A stretch of 64,000 nt of DNA from Aphanocapsa lilacina HA4352-LM1. Its GTDB lineage: Bacteria > Cyanobacteriota > Cyanobacteriia > Gloeobacterales > Gloeobacteraceae. Shown here in pieces: positions 34,141-44,094 of the stretch (positions are counted from its first letter, which is position 1; every line of letters begins with the position of its first letter). The notes below the pieces were generated by a model. That model had not been told where the DNA came from. It saw only the letters and a list, made by a program, of their open reading frames with translations, and did not search any database. Both the position numbers and the translations under genes were made by a program. Location of the stretch: the NCBI GenBank assembly GCA_019359725.1, contig JAHHGR010000003.1:81120-145119 (forward strand), written 5' to 3'.

Positions 34141-37100
34141 CTAGACCGCGAAGTAGCGAGCTTCGGGGTGGTGGCAGACGATGGCGGTGGTCGACTGCTC
34201 CGGCAACAGCTGGTGGCTCTCCTCCATAGCCAGGTCGATGCGGCGGGCGCCCACTAATTCGAGCAGGATCGCCTGGTCTTCGAGGTTGGGGCAGGCCGGG
34301 TAGCCGTAGCTGAAGCGCGCCCCCTGATAGCCCCCGGCAACGAGCCTGCGCATCTCGGCTGAGTCCTTGCCGTCGATGCCCAGTTCGCGCCGGATGCGGG
34401 CGTGGGTCCAGTCGGCTAAGGCCTCGGCGGTCTGCACCGATAGACCGTAGTAGTAGAGGTACTCGCTGTAGCGGTCGGCTTTAAAGAGCTTCCGGCCGTG
34501 CTCGCTCGCGACATGGCCCACGGTCACCGCCTGCAGGGCAAGGGCGTCGATCTGTCCGCTTGCTGCATCGGCGAAGTAATCGGCAATGCACAGGTGGTCC
34601 TGCCCCTTCTGGCGCGGGAAGGCAAGACTGGCGTACACCGACAGATCCGCCGGGTCGCCGGTTTGTTGGAACCTCTCGAACGATTCGAGACTGTAGATGC
34701 GCAGGCTGTTGCCATGCGCCTGGCAAGGGAAGTAGCCGTAGGCCACCTGCGGGTGCAACAGTTGCTGTTCGATCACCTCGCACTTGAGCCGTTCGAGCAC
34801 CGGCCCCATCTCGGTGTCGCGCTTCGCTTCGTACTCGGCGCGGCTTTGATCCGGGCTTTTGCGGTAGTTCCACTGCCCGGCGAACAGGGCGTTGAGATCC
34901 AGATACCGGAACACTTCGCTTAGAGCCGGTCCATCCGACCCTCCCAGGATGCGGGTGCCCCAAAAGGGCGGGCGCGGGCGCGGCACATCAATGGCCACCC
35001 GAGAGCGAACAATGGGGTCGTCCCCTGGAGGCTGGACGAGCGCTTCGCTGGAGCGCAAACGGGTCGGGGCGGCAGGTGCGGCGGTCGCGGCGCCCTCGGA
35101 GCTTGCCATCAGGCGCTTCAGTTCTTCGCCCGCGGGTACGAAGCTGTCTACGAAGCCCTCGCCGTCCTGCCAGGCGCTCTTGGCCTTGGCCTCCACCAGC
35201 GCGTCCAGAAAGTGCAGATCCGCAAAGGCGTCCTTGCCGTAGATCACTTTGCCTCTGTAGACCTGCTGGCAGTCGGATTCGACAAACCGGCGCGTCAGGG
35301 CCGCTCCGCCCAAAATCACCGGAGCGGTGATGCCGCGCTCGTTGAAGATTTCGAGGTTTTCTTTCATGAAGGCGGTCGATTTGACCAGCAGGCCGCTCAT
35401 GGCGATGCAGTCGGCCTGGTGCTCCCCAAAGGCGGCGATGATGTTCTCGACCGGCTGGCGGATACCGAGGTTGATCACCCGGTAGCCGTTGTTGGCAAGA
35501 ATAATATCGACCAGGTTTTTGCCGATGTCGTGCACGTCACCCTTGACGGTGGCGATCACCACCGTGCCCTTGGCGGAATGATCGCTTTTTTCCATGAACG
35601 GTTCGAGATAACCCACCGCCGCCTTCATCGTCTCGGCCGACTGCAACACGAAGGGCAACTGCATCTGACCGCTGCCGAACAGTTCGCCCACCACCCGCAT
35701 GCCGTCCAGCAGGTGCTGGTTGATGATGTCGAGGGGTGTGTAGATCCGGAGCGCTTCGGTGAGATCTTTGTCGAGCCCGACGCGGTTGCCGTCGATGATC
35801 CGCCGCCGCAGACGCTCCTCGATCGGGGCGGAGGCATCGACCACCGCCGCTTTGCGCGCCTTGCCGCCGCCTTCTTGCTTGGCGTAGAAGGCGAGCAGAT
35901 TTTGCAGCGGATCGCCGTTGTCGTGCTCGTCAAAGATCAACTTGCGGTGCAATTCGCGCTCCTCTGCGTCGATGCGGTTGAGGGGCAGAATCTTGGAGGC
36001 GTGCACGATGGCCATATCCAGGCCGTTTTGGACCGCGTAGTAGAGATAGACCGAATTGAGCGCCTGGCGGGCACCCGGGTTGAGGCCAAAGGAAATGTTC
36101 GACAGGCCCAGGATCGTGCGCACGCCGGGCAGGTTTTCTTTAATTAGGCGAATGCCTTCGAGGGTCTCGATGCCGAGGCGGCGCGAGTCGGCATCGCCGG
36201 ATCCAAGGGTGAAGGTGAGCGGGTCGAAGATCAGATCTTCGCTTTTCATCCCGTACTTGTGCACGGTCAGATCGTGGATGCGCCGGGCCACCTCCAGCTT
36301 GCGCTCCGCCGTGCGGGCCATGCCCTCCCCTTCGTCGATGGTGAGCGCTACTACCGCCGAGCCGAATTCACGGCACAAAGGCAGCAGCTTCTGTAAACGC
36401 GCCTCGCCGTCTTCGAGGTTGATCGAATTGACCATGGCCCGTCCGCCCAGTTGCTTGAGGGCGGTGTGGATGACCGGTACCTCGGTCGAATCGATCATCA
36501 GGGGCAGCGTCGAGCGGGTCTTGAGGCGGGAGATCACCTCGCCCATGTCGCGCACGCCGTTGCGCCCCACGTAATCGACGCACACATCGAGCACATGCGC
36601 CCCCTCGCGCTCCTGCTCGCGGGCCATCCCGGCGATGCCGTCCCAGTCTTCGGCCAGCAGCAATTCGCGAAATTTTTTGGAGCCGTTGGCGTTCAGGCGC
36701 TCACCCACCAGCAACGGCGCCGGATCCATGCGCATCGGCACCGCGCTGTAGAGCGAACTGACCTGGGGCACCACTTCCACGGAGCGATTGCGGGGTTTGA
36801 CGCCCGAAACCGCCGTCGCCAATGCCCGGATGTGGTCTGGGGTGGTGCCGCAGCAGCCGCCCACGATATTGATCCCCAGTTCGTCCACGTAGTGGCGCAC
36901 GGAGCGCACCAGTTCTCCGGGGGTGAGGTGATAGTGGGCGTGGCCGCCGATATTCTCCGGCAAGCCGGCGTTGGGGATGACCGAGATATAAAAAGGCGAG
37001 TTGTGCGACAGATAGCGAATGTTCTCGCTCATCAAGTCGGGGCCGGTAGCGCAGTTGAGGCCCAGTACGTCGATGGTGTAAGGCTGCAGGGCGCTCACCA

Positions 37101-37740
37101 CCGTGGCGATGTCCGAACCCACCAGCATCTTGTCCGCCACGTTGCGGTCGTCGCGCTCCAGGGTCACCGAGGTGAGCACCGGCAGGCGCACCCCCCGCTC
37201 GTCGAAGACTATCTCCGCCGCCGCGAGCACGGCCTTGATCTGCAGCAGATCCTGGCAGGTCTCGATCATCAGCACGTCCGCCCCGCCGTCGATGAGTCCG
37301 CGCACATTGTCCAGATAGGCTTCTTTGAGCGCGTCGTAATCGGTCTGGCCGAGGGTGGCAATCTTGGTGCCGGGACCGATCGAGCCTGCGACGAAGCGCG
37401 GCTTATCCGGGGTGCAGTAGCGATCGGCCACCCGCCGGGCCAGGGCCGCCGCCGCCTTCGACAGCTCATAAGCCATCGCTTCGATGCCGTATTCGGCCAG
37501 GACGATTGTGCTGCAGCCGAACGTATCGGTCTCGATCACATCGGCCCCGGCCTCCAGAAAGCTCGCGTGCACCTGCTCGATGGCCTCCGGTTTGGAGAGC
37601 ACCAGATATTCGTTGCACCCTTCGAGGTGGGCGCCGCCGAAGTCCTCCGGCCCCAGGCCCATCTTTTGGATCGAGGTGCCCATAGCCCCGTCGAAGACAA
37701 CGATCTTGTGGCGCAGCAGTTCCAAAAACGGATGGGTCAT
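34141..37740 (-). CDS. metH: Cobalamin-dependent methionine synthase
   Basis: A 1199-residue four-module enzyme. The homocysteine-binding barrel starts [10 protein letters not shown] and has its zinc cysteines in LGLNCATGP and [10 protein letters not shown]. The pterin-binding barrel includes [14 protein letters not shown] and IDSTEVPV. The cobalamin domain has [12 protein letters not shown], whose His ligates cobalt. The C-terminal SAM-binding reactivation domain ends with [11 protein letters not shown]. It transfers methyl from methyl-tetrahydrofolate to homocysteine. It is full length. Confidence 0.98.
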   Translation of the reverse strand: MTHPFLELLRHKIVVFDGAMGTSIQKMGLGPEDFGGAHLEGCNEYLVLSKPEAIEQVHASFLEAGADVIETDTFGCSTIVLAEYGIEAMAYELSKAAAALARRVADRYCTPDKPRFVAGSIGPGTKIATLGQTDYDALKEAYLDNVRGLIDGGADVLMIETCQDLLQIKAVLAAAEIVFDERGVRLPVLTSVTLERDDRNVADKMLVGSDIATVVSALQPYTIDVLGLNCATGPDLMSENIRYLSHNSPFYISVIPNAGLPENIGGHAHYHLTPGELVRSVRHYVDELGINIVGGCCGTTPDHIRALATAVSGVKPRNRSVEVVPQVSSLYSAVPMRMDPAPLLVGERLNANGSKKFRELLLAEDWDGIAGMAREQEREGAHVLDVCVDYVGRNGVRDMGEVISRLKTRSTLPLMIDSTEVPVIHTALKQLGGRAMVNSINLEDGEARLQKLLPLCREFGSAVVALTIDEGEGMARTAERKLEVARRIHDLTVHKYGMKSEDLIFDPLTFTLGSGDADSRRLGIETLEGIRLIKENLPGVRTILGLSNISFGLNPGARQALNSVYLYYAVQNGLDMAIVHASKILPLNRIDAEERELHRKLIFDEHDNGDPLQNLLAFYAKQEGGGKARKAAVVDASAPIEERLRRRIIDGNRVGLDKDLTEALRIYTPLDIINQHLLDGMRVVGELFGSGQMQLPFVLQSAETMKAAVGYLEPFMEKSDHSAKGTVVIATVKGDVHDIGKNLVDIILANNGYRVINLGIRQPVENIIAAFGEHQADCIAMSGLLVKSTAFMKENLEIFNERGITAPVILGGAALTRRFVESDCQQVYRGKVIYGKDAFADLHFLDALVEAKAKSAWQDGEGFVDSFVPAGEELKRLMASSEGAATAAPAAPTRLRSSEALVQPPGDDPIVRSRVAIDVPRPRPPFWGTRILGGSDGPALSEVFRYLDLNALFAGQWNYRKSPDQSRAEYEAKRDTEMGPVLERLKCEVIEQQLLHPQVAYGYFPCQAHGNSLRIYSLESFERFQQTGDPADLSVYASLAFPRQKGQDHLCIADYFADAASGQIDALALQAVTVGHVASEHGRKLFKADRYSEYLYYYGLSVQTAEALADWTHARIRRELGIDGKDSAEMRRLVAGGYQGARFSYGYPACPNLEDQAILLELVGARRIDLAMEESHQLLPEQSTTAIVCHHPEARYFAV

Positions 37741-37812
37741 GATGGGGTCCGTCCAAAGTTGACGTTTCGCGGCCGTCAGATCATTTTACCGGTCCACCCG
37801 CGATGCCACAGC

Positions 37813-38016
37813 GGTTCTGCGGCAAAAAGCCCCTGCGCTCAAACGGGCAGAGTCGGGCTTCACCGGAATCGATGGACTCAATCGACGGCGTTGCACAACG
37901 GAGCGATGATTTGAAGCAGAGCTCGTTGACTGGCTTGCGTATGTGGAGCTGTCTTGCAAGGATCTGCTACCCGCCATCATTGCTCCGTTGTGCAACGCCG
38001 TTTTTGCGACGGAACC
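37813..38016. mobile_element. MITE-like element with nested inverted repeats
   Basis: GGTTCTGCGGCAAAAA (37813-37828) and its inverted partner TTTTTGCGACGGAACC (38001-38016) match at 13 of 16 positions and look like terminal repeats. Inside, a longer near-perfect inverted repeat (37885-37910 and 37976-38002, core GGCGTTGCACAACGGAGC) could form a cruciform. A third related end (CGGTTTTTGCAACGGAGCCC, 38029-38048) follows. The ends recall IS6/IS5-type termini. No transposase frame is inside. It fills most of the 387-base gap between metH and the antitoxin gene. Confidence 0.5.
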
Positions 38017-38127
38017 CTCAAGCACAACCGGTTTTTGCAACGGAGCCCGACGGTTGACGCCACCCTGTTTTGTGTGTACGTTGAGCATGCAACAGTGCGT
38101 AGTTCACCCAACCGGCAGGAGACGGCC

Positions 38128-38415
38128 ATGGCAACCGCAGATCGCCCCACCCCGTCCAAGGACATCGTGATCAATTTACGGGCCAAGCAGAGCCAACGCG
38201 AATTGATCGATCAGGCGGCGGCAGCGCTCGGCAAGAGCCGCTCCGATTTCATGATCGAAAGTTCCTTGCGTGCCGCTGAAACGGTCTTGTTGGAGCGGCT
38301 CTTTTTCCATCTCGACGAAGCCGCCTATGCTCAGTTCATCGCGGCCCTGGAAGGTCCGCCCCAGGTCAACGAACGCCTGCTCACCACCCTGAGCGCGAAG
38401 GCTCCCTGGGAGTAG
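38128..38415 (+). CDS. DUF1778 (TacA-like) antitoxin
   Basis: A 95-residue protein: KDIVINLRAKQSQRELIDQAAAALGKSRSDFMIESSLRAAE is a ribbon-helix-helix DUF1778 domain. The C-terminal tail (about 60-95) would wrap the acetyltransferase toxin. The ATG at 38128 follows an AGGAGA ribosome-binding site at 38117-38122. RHH antitoxins also repress their own promoter, so the AT-rich region before it is a likely operator. The toxin gene begins 27 bases later. Confidence 0.9.
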   Translation: MATADRPTPSKDIVINLRAKQSQRELIDQAAAALGKSRSDFMIESSLRAAETVLLERLFFHLDEAAYAQFIAALEGPPQVNERLLTTLSAKAPWE

Positions 38416-38442
38416 CACCAAGGTACGCACAGAGTCACCCCA

Positions 38443-38958
38443 GTGAACCAAAGCAAGCCGAGTGCGCCGCAACTGCTCGCGGCGCATCACCGACTCGAAG
38501 AATTCGACTGCGCTGAGCCGCAATTGAACACCTGGCTCAAGCAGCACGCGATGAAAAACCACGAGGCGGGTGCCTCCCGGACCTTTGTCGTCTGTCGCGA
38601 AAACCGGATCCTCGCCTACTACTGCCTGGCCATGGGTGCGGTGAGCCTGAGCATTGCGCCAGGAAAAGTCCGTCGCAACATGCCCGACCCCATTCCCGTG
38701 GCCGTGATCGGCAGACTCGCTGTGGATCGAAAACTCGAAGGTCAGGGGTACGGCAAGGGTCTCGTCAAAGACGCCGTGCTGCGTGTCATCCAGGTCAGTG
38801 AGGTGATTGGGGTACGTGCCATTCTCGTGCATGCGATCTCGGAGCGTGCTGGAGATTTCTATCTGCGACGCGGTTTTCTCGCATCGCCAGTCGAGCCCCT
38901 GACCCTGATGCTCCCGATGAAAGATGCGGTGAAGACCTACGCCGCTGCTGGCTCTTAA
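38443..38958 (+). CDS. GNAT-family toxin (TacT-like tRNA acetyltransferase)
   Basis: A 171-residue GNAT acetyltransferase. The acetyl-CoA loop is GRLAVDRKLEGQGYGKGLV, followed by RAILVHAISERAGDFYLRRGF with the conserved catalytic-type Tyr. In TacT, AtaT and related toxins this enzyme acetylates the amino group of charged tRNA and stops translation. The start is GTG. The pairing with a DUF1778 antitoxin immediately upstream makes the toxin-antitoxin assignment strong. The specific target tRNA is unknown. Confidence 0.9.
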   Translation: MNQSKPSAPQLLAAHHRLEEFDCAEPQLNTWLKQHAMKNHEAGASRTFVVCRENRILAYYCLAMGAVSLSIAPGKVRRNMPDPIPVAVIGRLAVDRKLEGQGYGKGLVKDAVLRVIQVSEVIGVRAILVHAISERAGDFYLRRGFLASPVEPLTLMLPMKDAVKTYAAAGS

Positions 38959-39150
38959 AACTGCGCTGCGCCCGCCGTACCGTTTTGACGGCCCGGCCCG
39001 GTGACGCGCACTCCCTTTCCCGAAAAACAGGGACCGAGAGTTGGTGCCGCATGGTACCCGCTCGCCTCGACTTTACCGGAGGTTTGGGCCCTCAGCTCTT
39101 AAAATGAGAATCTAGATTCACATGACAACTTTCGGGGGCGCGAGGAGCTC

Positions 39151-40818
39151 ATGGCTAAACCGGCAATGCTGACGATCGACGACGATCCTGAGGTTTTGCA
39201 GGCGGTGGGGCGCGACCTGCAAAGCAAATATGGCGGCCGGTTTCGGGTATTGCGGGCCGATTCGGGCGCCTCGGCTCTGGCCACGCTCAAACAGCTGCAA
39301 CTGCGCAACCAGCCGGTGGCGCTGTTTCTGGTCGACCAGCGCATGCCCCAGATGAGCGGTGTCGAATTTCTCGAACAGGCGCTGCCGCTATTTCCGGAAG
39401 CGAAGCGGGTGTTGCTCACCGCCTACGCCGACACCGACGCCGCCATCCGCGCCATCAACAGCGTGCGCACCGACTACTATCTGCTCAAACCCTGGGATCC
39501 GCCCGAGGAAAGGCTCTACCCGGTGCTCGACGACTTGCTCGATGACTGGCTTGCCAACCACAAGCCGCCCTTCGAAGGCATCCGGGTCGTGGGCAACCGC
39601 TGGTCGCCCCAGTCCCACCGGGTCAAAGATTTTCTGGCCCGCCAGCAGGTGCCCTACCAGTGGCTCGATCTCGAAATCCAACCGGAGGCACAGCAGTTGC
39701 TCGCCGCCGCCGGGGACGATCAGGTGCACCTGCCGCTGGTGGTCTTTGCGGACGGCTCGCGCCTGGCGCAGCCAACCAACGCCGAGATTGCTCAGAAATT
39801 AGGGCTGCGCACCCGGGCGGAGCGGCCTTTTTATGACCTGATGATCGTGGGGGGTGGTCCGGCGGGGCTCGCGGCGGCGGTCTACGGCGCTTCGGAGGGC
39901 CTCAGCACCGTGATGGTCGAGCGCCAGGCGCCGGGGGGGCAGGCGGGGTCCAGCTCGCGCATCGAGAATTATTTGGGCTTTCCGGTGGGCCTGAGCGGCG
40001 CGGATCTGGCCCGGCGGGCGGTGGCGCAGGCGCGCCGCTTCGGCGTCGAGATTCTCACTCCCCAGGAGGCGACCAGCATCCGCATCGAACCGCCCTACCG
40101 GGTGGTCACCCTGGCGGACGGCAGCGAAGTGAGCTGCCACGCCCTTTTGATCGCCACCGGGGTGTCCTACCGCAAACTGGAGGTGCCGGGGGCAGAGGCG
40201 CTCACCGGGGCCGGGGTTTACTACGGAGCCGCCCAGACCGAGGCGCTCGCCTGCAGCAATGAAGATGTCTTTGTCGTGGGCGGGGCCAACTCCGCCGGCC
40301 AGGCCGCTGTCTACTTCGCGCGCTACGCGAGGCAGGTGACGATGCTGGTGCGTGGCGAATCGCTCACCGCGAGCATGTCGCAGTACCTCATCGAGCAAAT
40401 CGCCCAGACCGAAAATATTGCCGTGCGCACCCGCACCAGCGTCACGGCCGTCAAGGGCGAAGCGAACCTGGAGGCGATTACCATCCACGACGACGCCACC
40501 GGCGAAACCCAGACGCTGAGTTCCAATTCGCTATTTATCTTTATTGGAGCGGCCCCCAACACCGACTGGCTCGCCGGTGTCGTCGAGCGCGACGAGCGCG
40601 GATTTATCCTGGCTGGCCCTGAGCTGGTGCGCGAGCGGCGCCGCCCGCGCGGCTGGACGCTCGATCGCGACCCGTTTTTGCTTGAGACCAGCGTGCCGGG
40701 CATCTTCGTGGCGGGCGACGTGCGCTGCAAATCGGTCAAGCGGGTGGCTTCCGGGGTGGGCGAAGGCTCGATCGCCGTGCAGTTTATTCATCAGTACCTG
40801 AGCAAGGTGGGCACCTGA
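39151..40818 (+). CDS. Fused response regulator/thioredoxin reductase-like flavoprotein
   Basis: A 555-residue three-part protein. The receiver domain (1-130) has Asp62 in FLVDQRMP. A glutaredoxin-like domain (about 148-220) follows, in which the CPxC site is replaced by SPQS (RWSPQSHRVKDFL). The thioredoxin-reductase-like part has FAD motif GGGPAGLAAAVYG, VERQAPGGQAG and NAD(P) motif VVGGANSAGQAAVYFA. The usual CxxC of thioredoxin reductase is absent; only one Cys (ACSNEDV) is near that place. It is a known fusion family, probably signalling or reducing an unknown partner. Confidence 0.9.
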   Translation: MAKPAMLTIDDDPEVLQAVGRDLQSKYGGRFRVLRADSGASALATLKQLQLRNQPVALFLVDQRMPQMSGVEFLEQALPLFPEAKRVLLTAYADTDAAIRAINSVRTDYYLLKPWDPPEERLYPVLDDLLDDWLANHKPPFEGIRVVGNRWSPQSHRVKDFLARQQVPYQWLDLEIQPEAQQLLAAAGDDQVHLPLVVFADGSRLAQPTNAEIAQKLGLRTRAERPFYDLMIVGGGPAGLAAAVYGASEGLSTVMVERQAPGGQAGSSSRIENYLGFPVGLSGADLARRAVAQARRFGVEILTPQEATSIRIEPPYRVVTLADGSEVSCHALLIATGVSYRKLEVPGAEALTGAGVYYGAAQTEALACSNEDVFVVGGANSAGQAAVYFARYARQVTMLVRGESLTASMSQYLIEQIAQTENIAVRTRTSVTAVKGEANLEAITIHDDATGETQTLSSNSLFIFIGAAPNTDWLAGVVERDERGFILAGPELVRERRRPRGWTLDRDPFLLETSVPGIFVAGDVRCKSVKRVASGVGEGSIAVQFIHQYLSKVGT

Positions 40819-41026
40819 GGCGGGCGCAGAAGCGCTCCAGCCACCGAATACCAAAACCAACCAGTTCCAGCGCTTCGAACAGGAACGACTCCGCCGCTGC
40901 AAGGCGACTCTGACGCCCGCAGCCCGAGGCCAGGTAATCGCTGGCAACGGGTTGTAGCCACCAGTTGATGATACCGGCGGTTGCGGACAAACCGAACACC
41001 GCGATCCGTCCAGAGGATACTTGCAC
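40784..41026 (-). CDS. Possible small protein downstream of tetR
   Basis: An 80-codon frame whose GTG start follows the tetR stop directly (TGA-GTG). It has a moderately hydrophobic first half (IAVFGLSATAGIINWWLQPV) and a helical second half (FLFEALELVGFGIRWLERF). It overlaps the convergent flavoprotein gene's 3' end by 35 bases. It could be a translationally coupled partner of the TetR regulator, or chance. No family recognised. Confidence 0.25.
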   Translation of the reverse strand: MQVSSGRIAVFGLSATAGIINWWLQPVASDYLASGCGRQSRLAAAESFLFEALELVGFGIRWLERFCARLRCPPCSGTDE

Positions 41027-41683
41027 TCAGCGCTGGAGATCGATTGGTCCGCTGGCAAGCTGTGCCATGCGCTCCCGGATGGCGAGCCTGGCTCTTTGCA
41101 GAGCTTTTGGATCATCAAACAGCTGAAAGGCCCAGTTGGCACCCATGCCGAGGGCGTGGATCTCAAAGGCCAGTTGCGCCGGTTCAAGGTCGGCAGGCAG
41201 TTCGCCCAGCTCCTGCGCTTCGCGGATCCGCCGCTCCAAATTCCCAAGCCAGTAGCCCATAAACAGCGCCAGCTTCTCGCGCACAGGGCCGGGGCGGCTG
41301 TCGAACTCAGTTGAGATCGCCATAAAAAAGCAGCCCCCCGCAAACACCCTGCGCTCGATATAGCCCAGCCAGGCGTCGCACAGTTGCTCCAGGGCGGCCA
41401 GCCCCCGGCTTTCGGGCGAGAGGCGCTCCAGCACTTCGGCTGAGAAAATCGCCCGCGCCTGCTCGATAATCGCCAGTTGCAGTTTGGTGAGCGAGCCGAA
41501 GTGGGCAAACAGTCCGCTCTTGCTGCGGCCCAGTTCGGCGGCAAGGTGGCCAATCGAAAGATTTTCCAGTCCCTCCACCGAAGCGAGTTGCGCCGCAGTG
41601 TGCAAAATCTCTTCGCGCGTCTTTTCCCCACGGGCCGTGGCTCGTTTGTGGGAGAAAGCGGCGTTCCCTTTGTCGGCTGCCAC
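41027..41683 (-). CDS. TetR/AcrR family transcriptional regulator
   Basis: A 218-residue repressor. The N-terminal helix-turn-helix is RATARGEKTREEILHTAAQL, then LSIGHLAAELGRSKSGLFAHFGS. The C-terminal ligand domain (about 80-218) is all-helical (LCDAWLGYIERRVF, GCFFMAISTEFDSRPG). It lies 92 bases downstream of devC on the same strand. A perfect 12-base palindrome in the devB promoter region is a plausible operator, which would make devB-devC-tetR an autoregulated export operon. The ligand is unknown. Confidence 0.92.
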   Translation of the reverse strand: MAADKGNAAFSHKRATARGEKTREEILHTAAQLASVEGLENLSIGHLAAELGRSKSGLFAHFGSLTKLQLAIIEQARAIFSAEVLERLSPESRGLAALEQLCDAWLGYIERRVFAGGCFFMAISTEFDSRPGPVREKLALFMGYWLGNLERRIREAQELGELPADLEPAQLAFEIHALGMGANWAFQLFDDPKALQRARLAIRERMAQLASGPIDLQR

Positions 41684-41762
41684 GGGCGTTGCTCCTAAAG
41701 CGCTTGTTGGTTGCCTCGAAACCGCCGTTCGGCTGAAAACTTTGCCGGGCAGCCGTTTTTAT

Positions 41763-41776
41763 CCTGACACCTGCTC
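41763..41776. repeat. Heptamer repeat directly after devC stop
   Basis: Two units, CCTGACA and CCTGCTC, abut the devC stop (minus strand TAG at 41776-41778). The bases past the stop match those after the VapC-type gene at 46055-46068 closely (CCTGRCACCYGCTC). Confidence 0.55.
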
Positions 41777-42936
41777 TAGAAAATATCGGCCGGATCGGCA
41801 TCGCGCAACTTGCGCACGGCGATGGCTCCGGATAAAAAGCACATTGCGAAGGTGAGCCCCAAAACCAGCAGGCTTCTGTCCACCACCATAAACAACGGCA
41901 GCAATGTAGCGCTGCGGGTCAGTTCGTAAAGTCCCCAGGCAATGGCGAGTCCCGGCACAAAGCCCAGGGCCGCCAGGATCAAAGCCGACTGAAAGACCAC
42001 CCCTAGAAAGTAGCCGTCGCCGTAGCCGATCGCCTTGAGGGTGGCGTACTCGGCCAGGTGCTCGGCGACGTCGGTGTAGAGCACCTGATAGACAATGATC
42101 GAGCCCACCACAAAACCCATGATCGCCCCCAGAGTAAAAGTGAAGCCAATGGGCGTGCTGGTGTTCCAGTAGTTCACTTCAAAGTCTTTGTACTCCTGCT
42201 TGGTGAGCACCCGCACGTTCCCCGGCAGGCGCGCGCGCAGATCCGCGAGTACCCGGGCGGTGTCGGCACCCGGCACCAGTCGGATAAGACCGATATCGAT
42301 GAGCCCTTTGGTGCGGCGCTTGCCGAAGATGCGCAGGAAGTTCTGGTCGCTGGTGATGAGGTGGCCGTCCGAGCCGAAGGTGACCCCCAGGGTGACCAGG
42401 CCGCGCACGGTGACCCGCCGCTCGTCCACCTCGGTCACCACTGCGCCCCGCCGCTCGATAAGCCTGGGGACCGGTCCATATTCCGAGCGCGACCCCCGGT
42501 CGAACAAAACCGTGTCCGGTTGTTTGAGCAACGTGCGCTGCTCGGCCACGCCGGGAAGGGCAAAGACGGGCTCGCTCGGATTAAAGCCGTAAACTCGGAT
42601 ATTGCGGGTGATGCGTGTTTCGGGATTGCGCCAGAGGGCGGATTCGACGTAGACGGGGCTGACGGAGGCCACCCCCTGAGTCCCCAGAGCCTGGTATAGC
42701 GTGCGCTCCGAAAATTGCTCCATGGCAATCAGCGCCACCGAGCGCGGGCTAATCAGGATGATTTCGCCCTGCAGGCCGCTATGCATGCCGACCGCCGAGT
42801 CGAACAGGGCGGAGCGAAAGCCCATCTGCATAAACATCAGCACCACGGCGAAGGTGATCCCCGAGACGCCCACCAGCAGGCGGGTGCGTTCGCGCCGCAG
42901 TTGCAGCCAGGCCAGAGGCATCCGGATCCTAACCAT
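41776..42936 (-). CDS. devC: DevC-like ABC transporter permease (MacB/FtsX type)
   Basis: A 386-residue permease of the heterocyst DevC family. It has one N-terminal helix (LLVGVSGITFAVVLMFMQMGF), a large periplasmic domain (about 45-260) and three C-terminal helices (FTFTLGAIMGFVVGSIIVY, VVFQSALILAALGFVPGLAI, LLVLGLTFAMCFLSGAIAV). DevBCA forms a tripartite exporter with TolC, used for glycolipid export in Nostoc; homologues occur in non-heterocystous species. It overlaps devB by 8 bases. The cognate ATPase gene devA is not next to it. Confidence 0.92.
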   Translation of the reverse strand: MVRIRMPLAWLQLRRERTRLLVGVSGITFAVVLMFMQMGFRSALFDSAVGMHSGLQGEIILISPRSVALIAMEQFSERTLYQALGTQGVASVSPVYVESALWRNPETRITRNIRVYGFNPSEPVFALPGVAEQRTLLKQPDTVLFDRGSRSEYGPVPRLIERRGAVVTEVDERRVTVRGLVTLGVTFGSDGHLITSDQNFLRIFGKRRTKGLIDIGLIRLVPGADTARVLADLRARLPGNVRVLTKQEYKDFEVNYWNTSTPIGFTFTLGAIMGFVVGSIIVYQVLYTDVAEHLAEYATLKAIGYGDGYFLGVVFQSALILAALGFVPGLAIAWGLYELTRSATLLPLFMVVDRSLLVLGLTFAMCFLSGAIAVRKLRDADPADIF

Positions 42937-44047
42937 CGATGGCCACCTCGATTTTGAGGTTGGTCAGATCCGCCACCCGGCCGCTGTCGGCCGGGTCCAG
43001 ACGAATGCGCACCTCCGCCACCCGCGCGTCGACATCGGCGGCCGGGTCGGTGTCGAGAACGTCTTTTTTGCCGATGAGCGGCGCGATCCGGTAGACCGTT
43101 CCTTGCAATCGGCCGAAAAAGGCGCCATTGAGACTGCGGACGCTAGCCTTTTGGCCGATCCGCAGGCGGGACAGGTCGTCCTCGTAAACCTCGGCCACCG
43201 CCTCCATCCGCTCGGTGCGCCCCATCTCGGCGATAGGCTCGCCGCTTACCATTTCGCCGGGGCGGGTACGGATTTTGAGAATGCGGCCGTCCTGCAGGGC
43301 CCGCACGTAGGCGGTATCCAGTTCGGCGCGCGCGCGCGCCTCAGCTGCCCGCGCCGCCGCAATTTCGGCAGCAGCGGCGCGCAGATCCGTCGGGCGCACC
43401 TCGGCGATGGCGACCAGGGCCGAGCGGGCCTGCTGCAGTTGCCCGTTCAGGGTCTCGACCACCAGGCGTTTGTCGTCAAGCTGCGAAGCGGAAATCGCCC
43501 CGGTGTCGTGAAGGGCCTCGAAGCGCTGCAACTCCCTTTGGGCAATGCGCAGCTCCGCCGCCAGCCGGGCAATCGCCGAGCGCTGCGCGCCTAGATCTCC
43601 CGCTTTCGCTCCGGCCTGTACCTGGGCTAGGCGGGCCTGGGCCACCTGCACCTGCCGGGAGGTCTGGGCAAGGGCCGCCGCGAGCCGATCGCGCCTGTCG
43701 AGCACAGCCACCACCTGGCCCCGGCGTACCTGCTGCCCCTCCTCGACCCGCACTTGCGCCACACGCGCCCCCTCCAAAAAGGTCGGCGCCGAGAGGGCAA
43801 TCACCTGCCCCTCGGGTTCCAGCCGTCCCAGGGATGTCACGGCTTTCGGGGCAGCGGGCACCTGTGGCCGAACTGCCGGGGCGGGCGCGGGCTGGAGGAA
43901 CTGCCGGATGCCGATAGCACCTCCGAGCACCAATAGGGTCAGAGCTATCCCGACAAGCCAGGCACCCGTACGCCACGGGGGCCGCCGCTTTGGAGCGAGC
44001 GGCGGTGGCACTGCGGAGGCATCGATGAGCGGTTTTTGGGTCTGCAT
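42929..44047 (-). CDS. devB: DevB-like membrane fusion protein (HlyD family)
   Basis: A 372-residue periplasmic adaptor. It has one N-terminal membrane anchor (AWLVGIALTLLVLGGAIG) and a lipoyl half-motif (GRLEPEGQVIALSAPTF). A long alpha-helical coiled-coil hairpin (about 105-230, rich in AQ/AE/R) follows, then a beta-barrel region with GRILKIRTRPGEMVSGEPI and EVYEDDLSRLRIGQKASV. It links the DevC permease to an outer-membrane channel. ATG 44047 was chosen because the frame upstream lacks family similarity. Confidence 0.92.
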   Translation of the reverse strand: MQTQKPLIDASAVPPPLAPKRRPPWRTGAWLVGIALTLLVLGGAIGIRQFLQPAPAPAVRPQVPAAPKAVTSLGRLEPEGQVIALSAPTFLEGARVAQVRVEEGQQVRRGQVVAVLDRRDRLAAALAQTSRQVQVAQARLAQVQAGAKAGDLGAQRSAIARLAAELRIAQRELQRFEALHDTGAISASQLDDKRLVVETLNGQLQQARSALVAIAEVRPTDLRAAAAEIAAARAAEARARAELDTAYVRALQDGRILKIRTRPGEMVSGEPIAEMGRTERMEAVAEVYEDDLSRLRIGQKASVRSLNGAFFGRLQGTVYRIAPLIGKKDVLDTDPAADVDARVAEVRIRLDPADSGRVADLTNLKIEVAIDG

Positions 44048-44086
44048 GGGTGCGGCCTCGATCGCTAAATAGTACTTCTGTGGACC

Positions 44087-44092
44087 AGAATA
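44087..44092 (-). promoter_or_regulatory. Candidate -10 box for devB-devC-tetR
   Basis: The minus strand reads TATTCT, three matches plus conserved first TA and last T to the -10 consensus. It is just downstream of the palindrome at 44095-44106 and about 40 bases before the devB start. Confidence 0.4.
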
Positions 44093-44094
44093 GC

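Noticed and set aside
36451..37914. 487-codon open frame antisense to metH
   Set aside because: Shadow of the methionine synthase codons, with His/Gln-rich low-complexity translation and no family.
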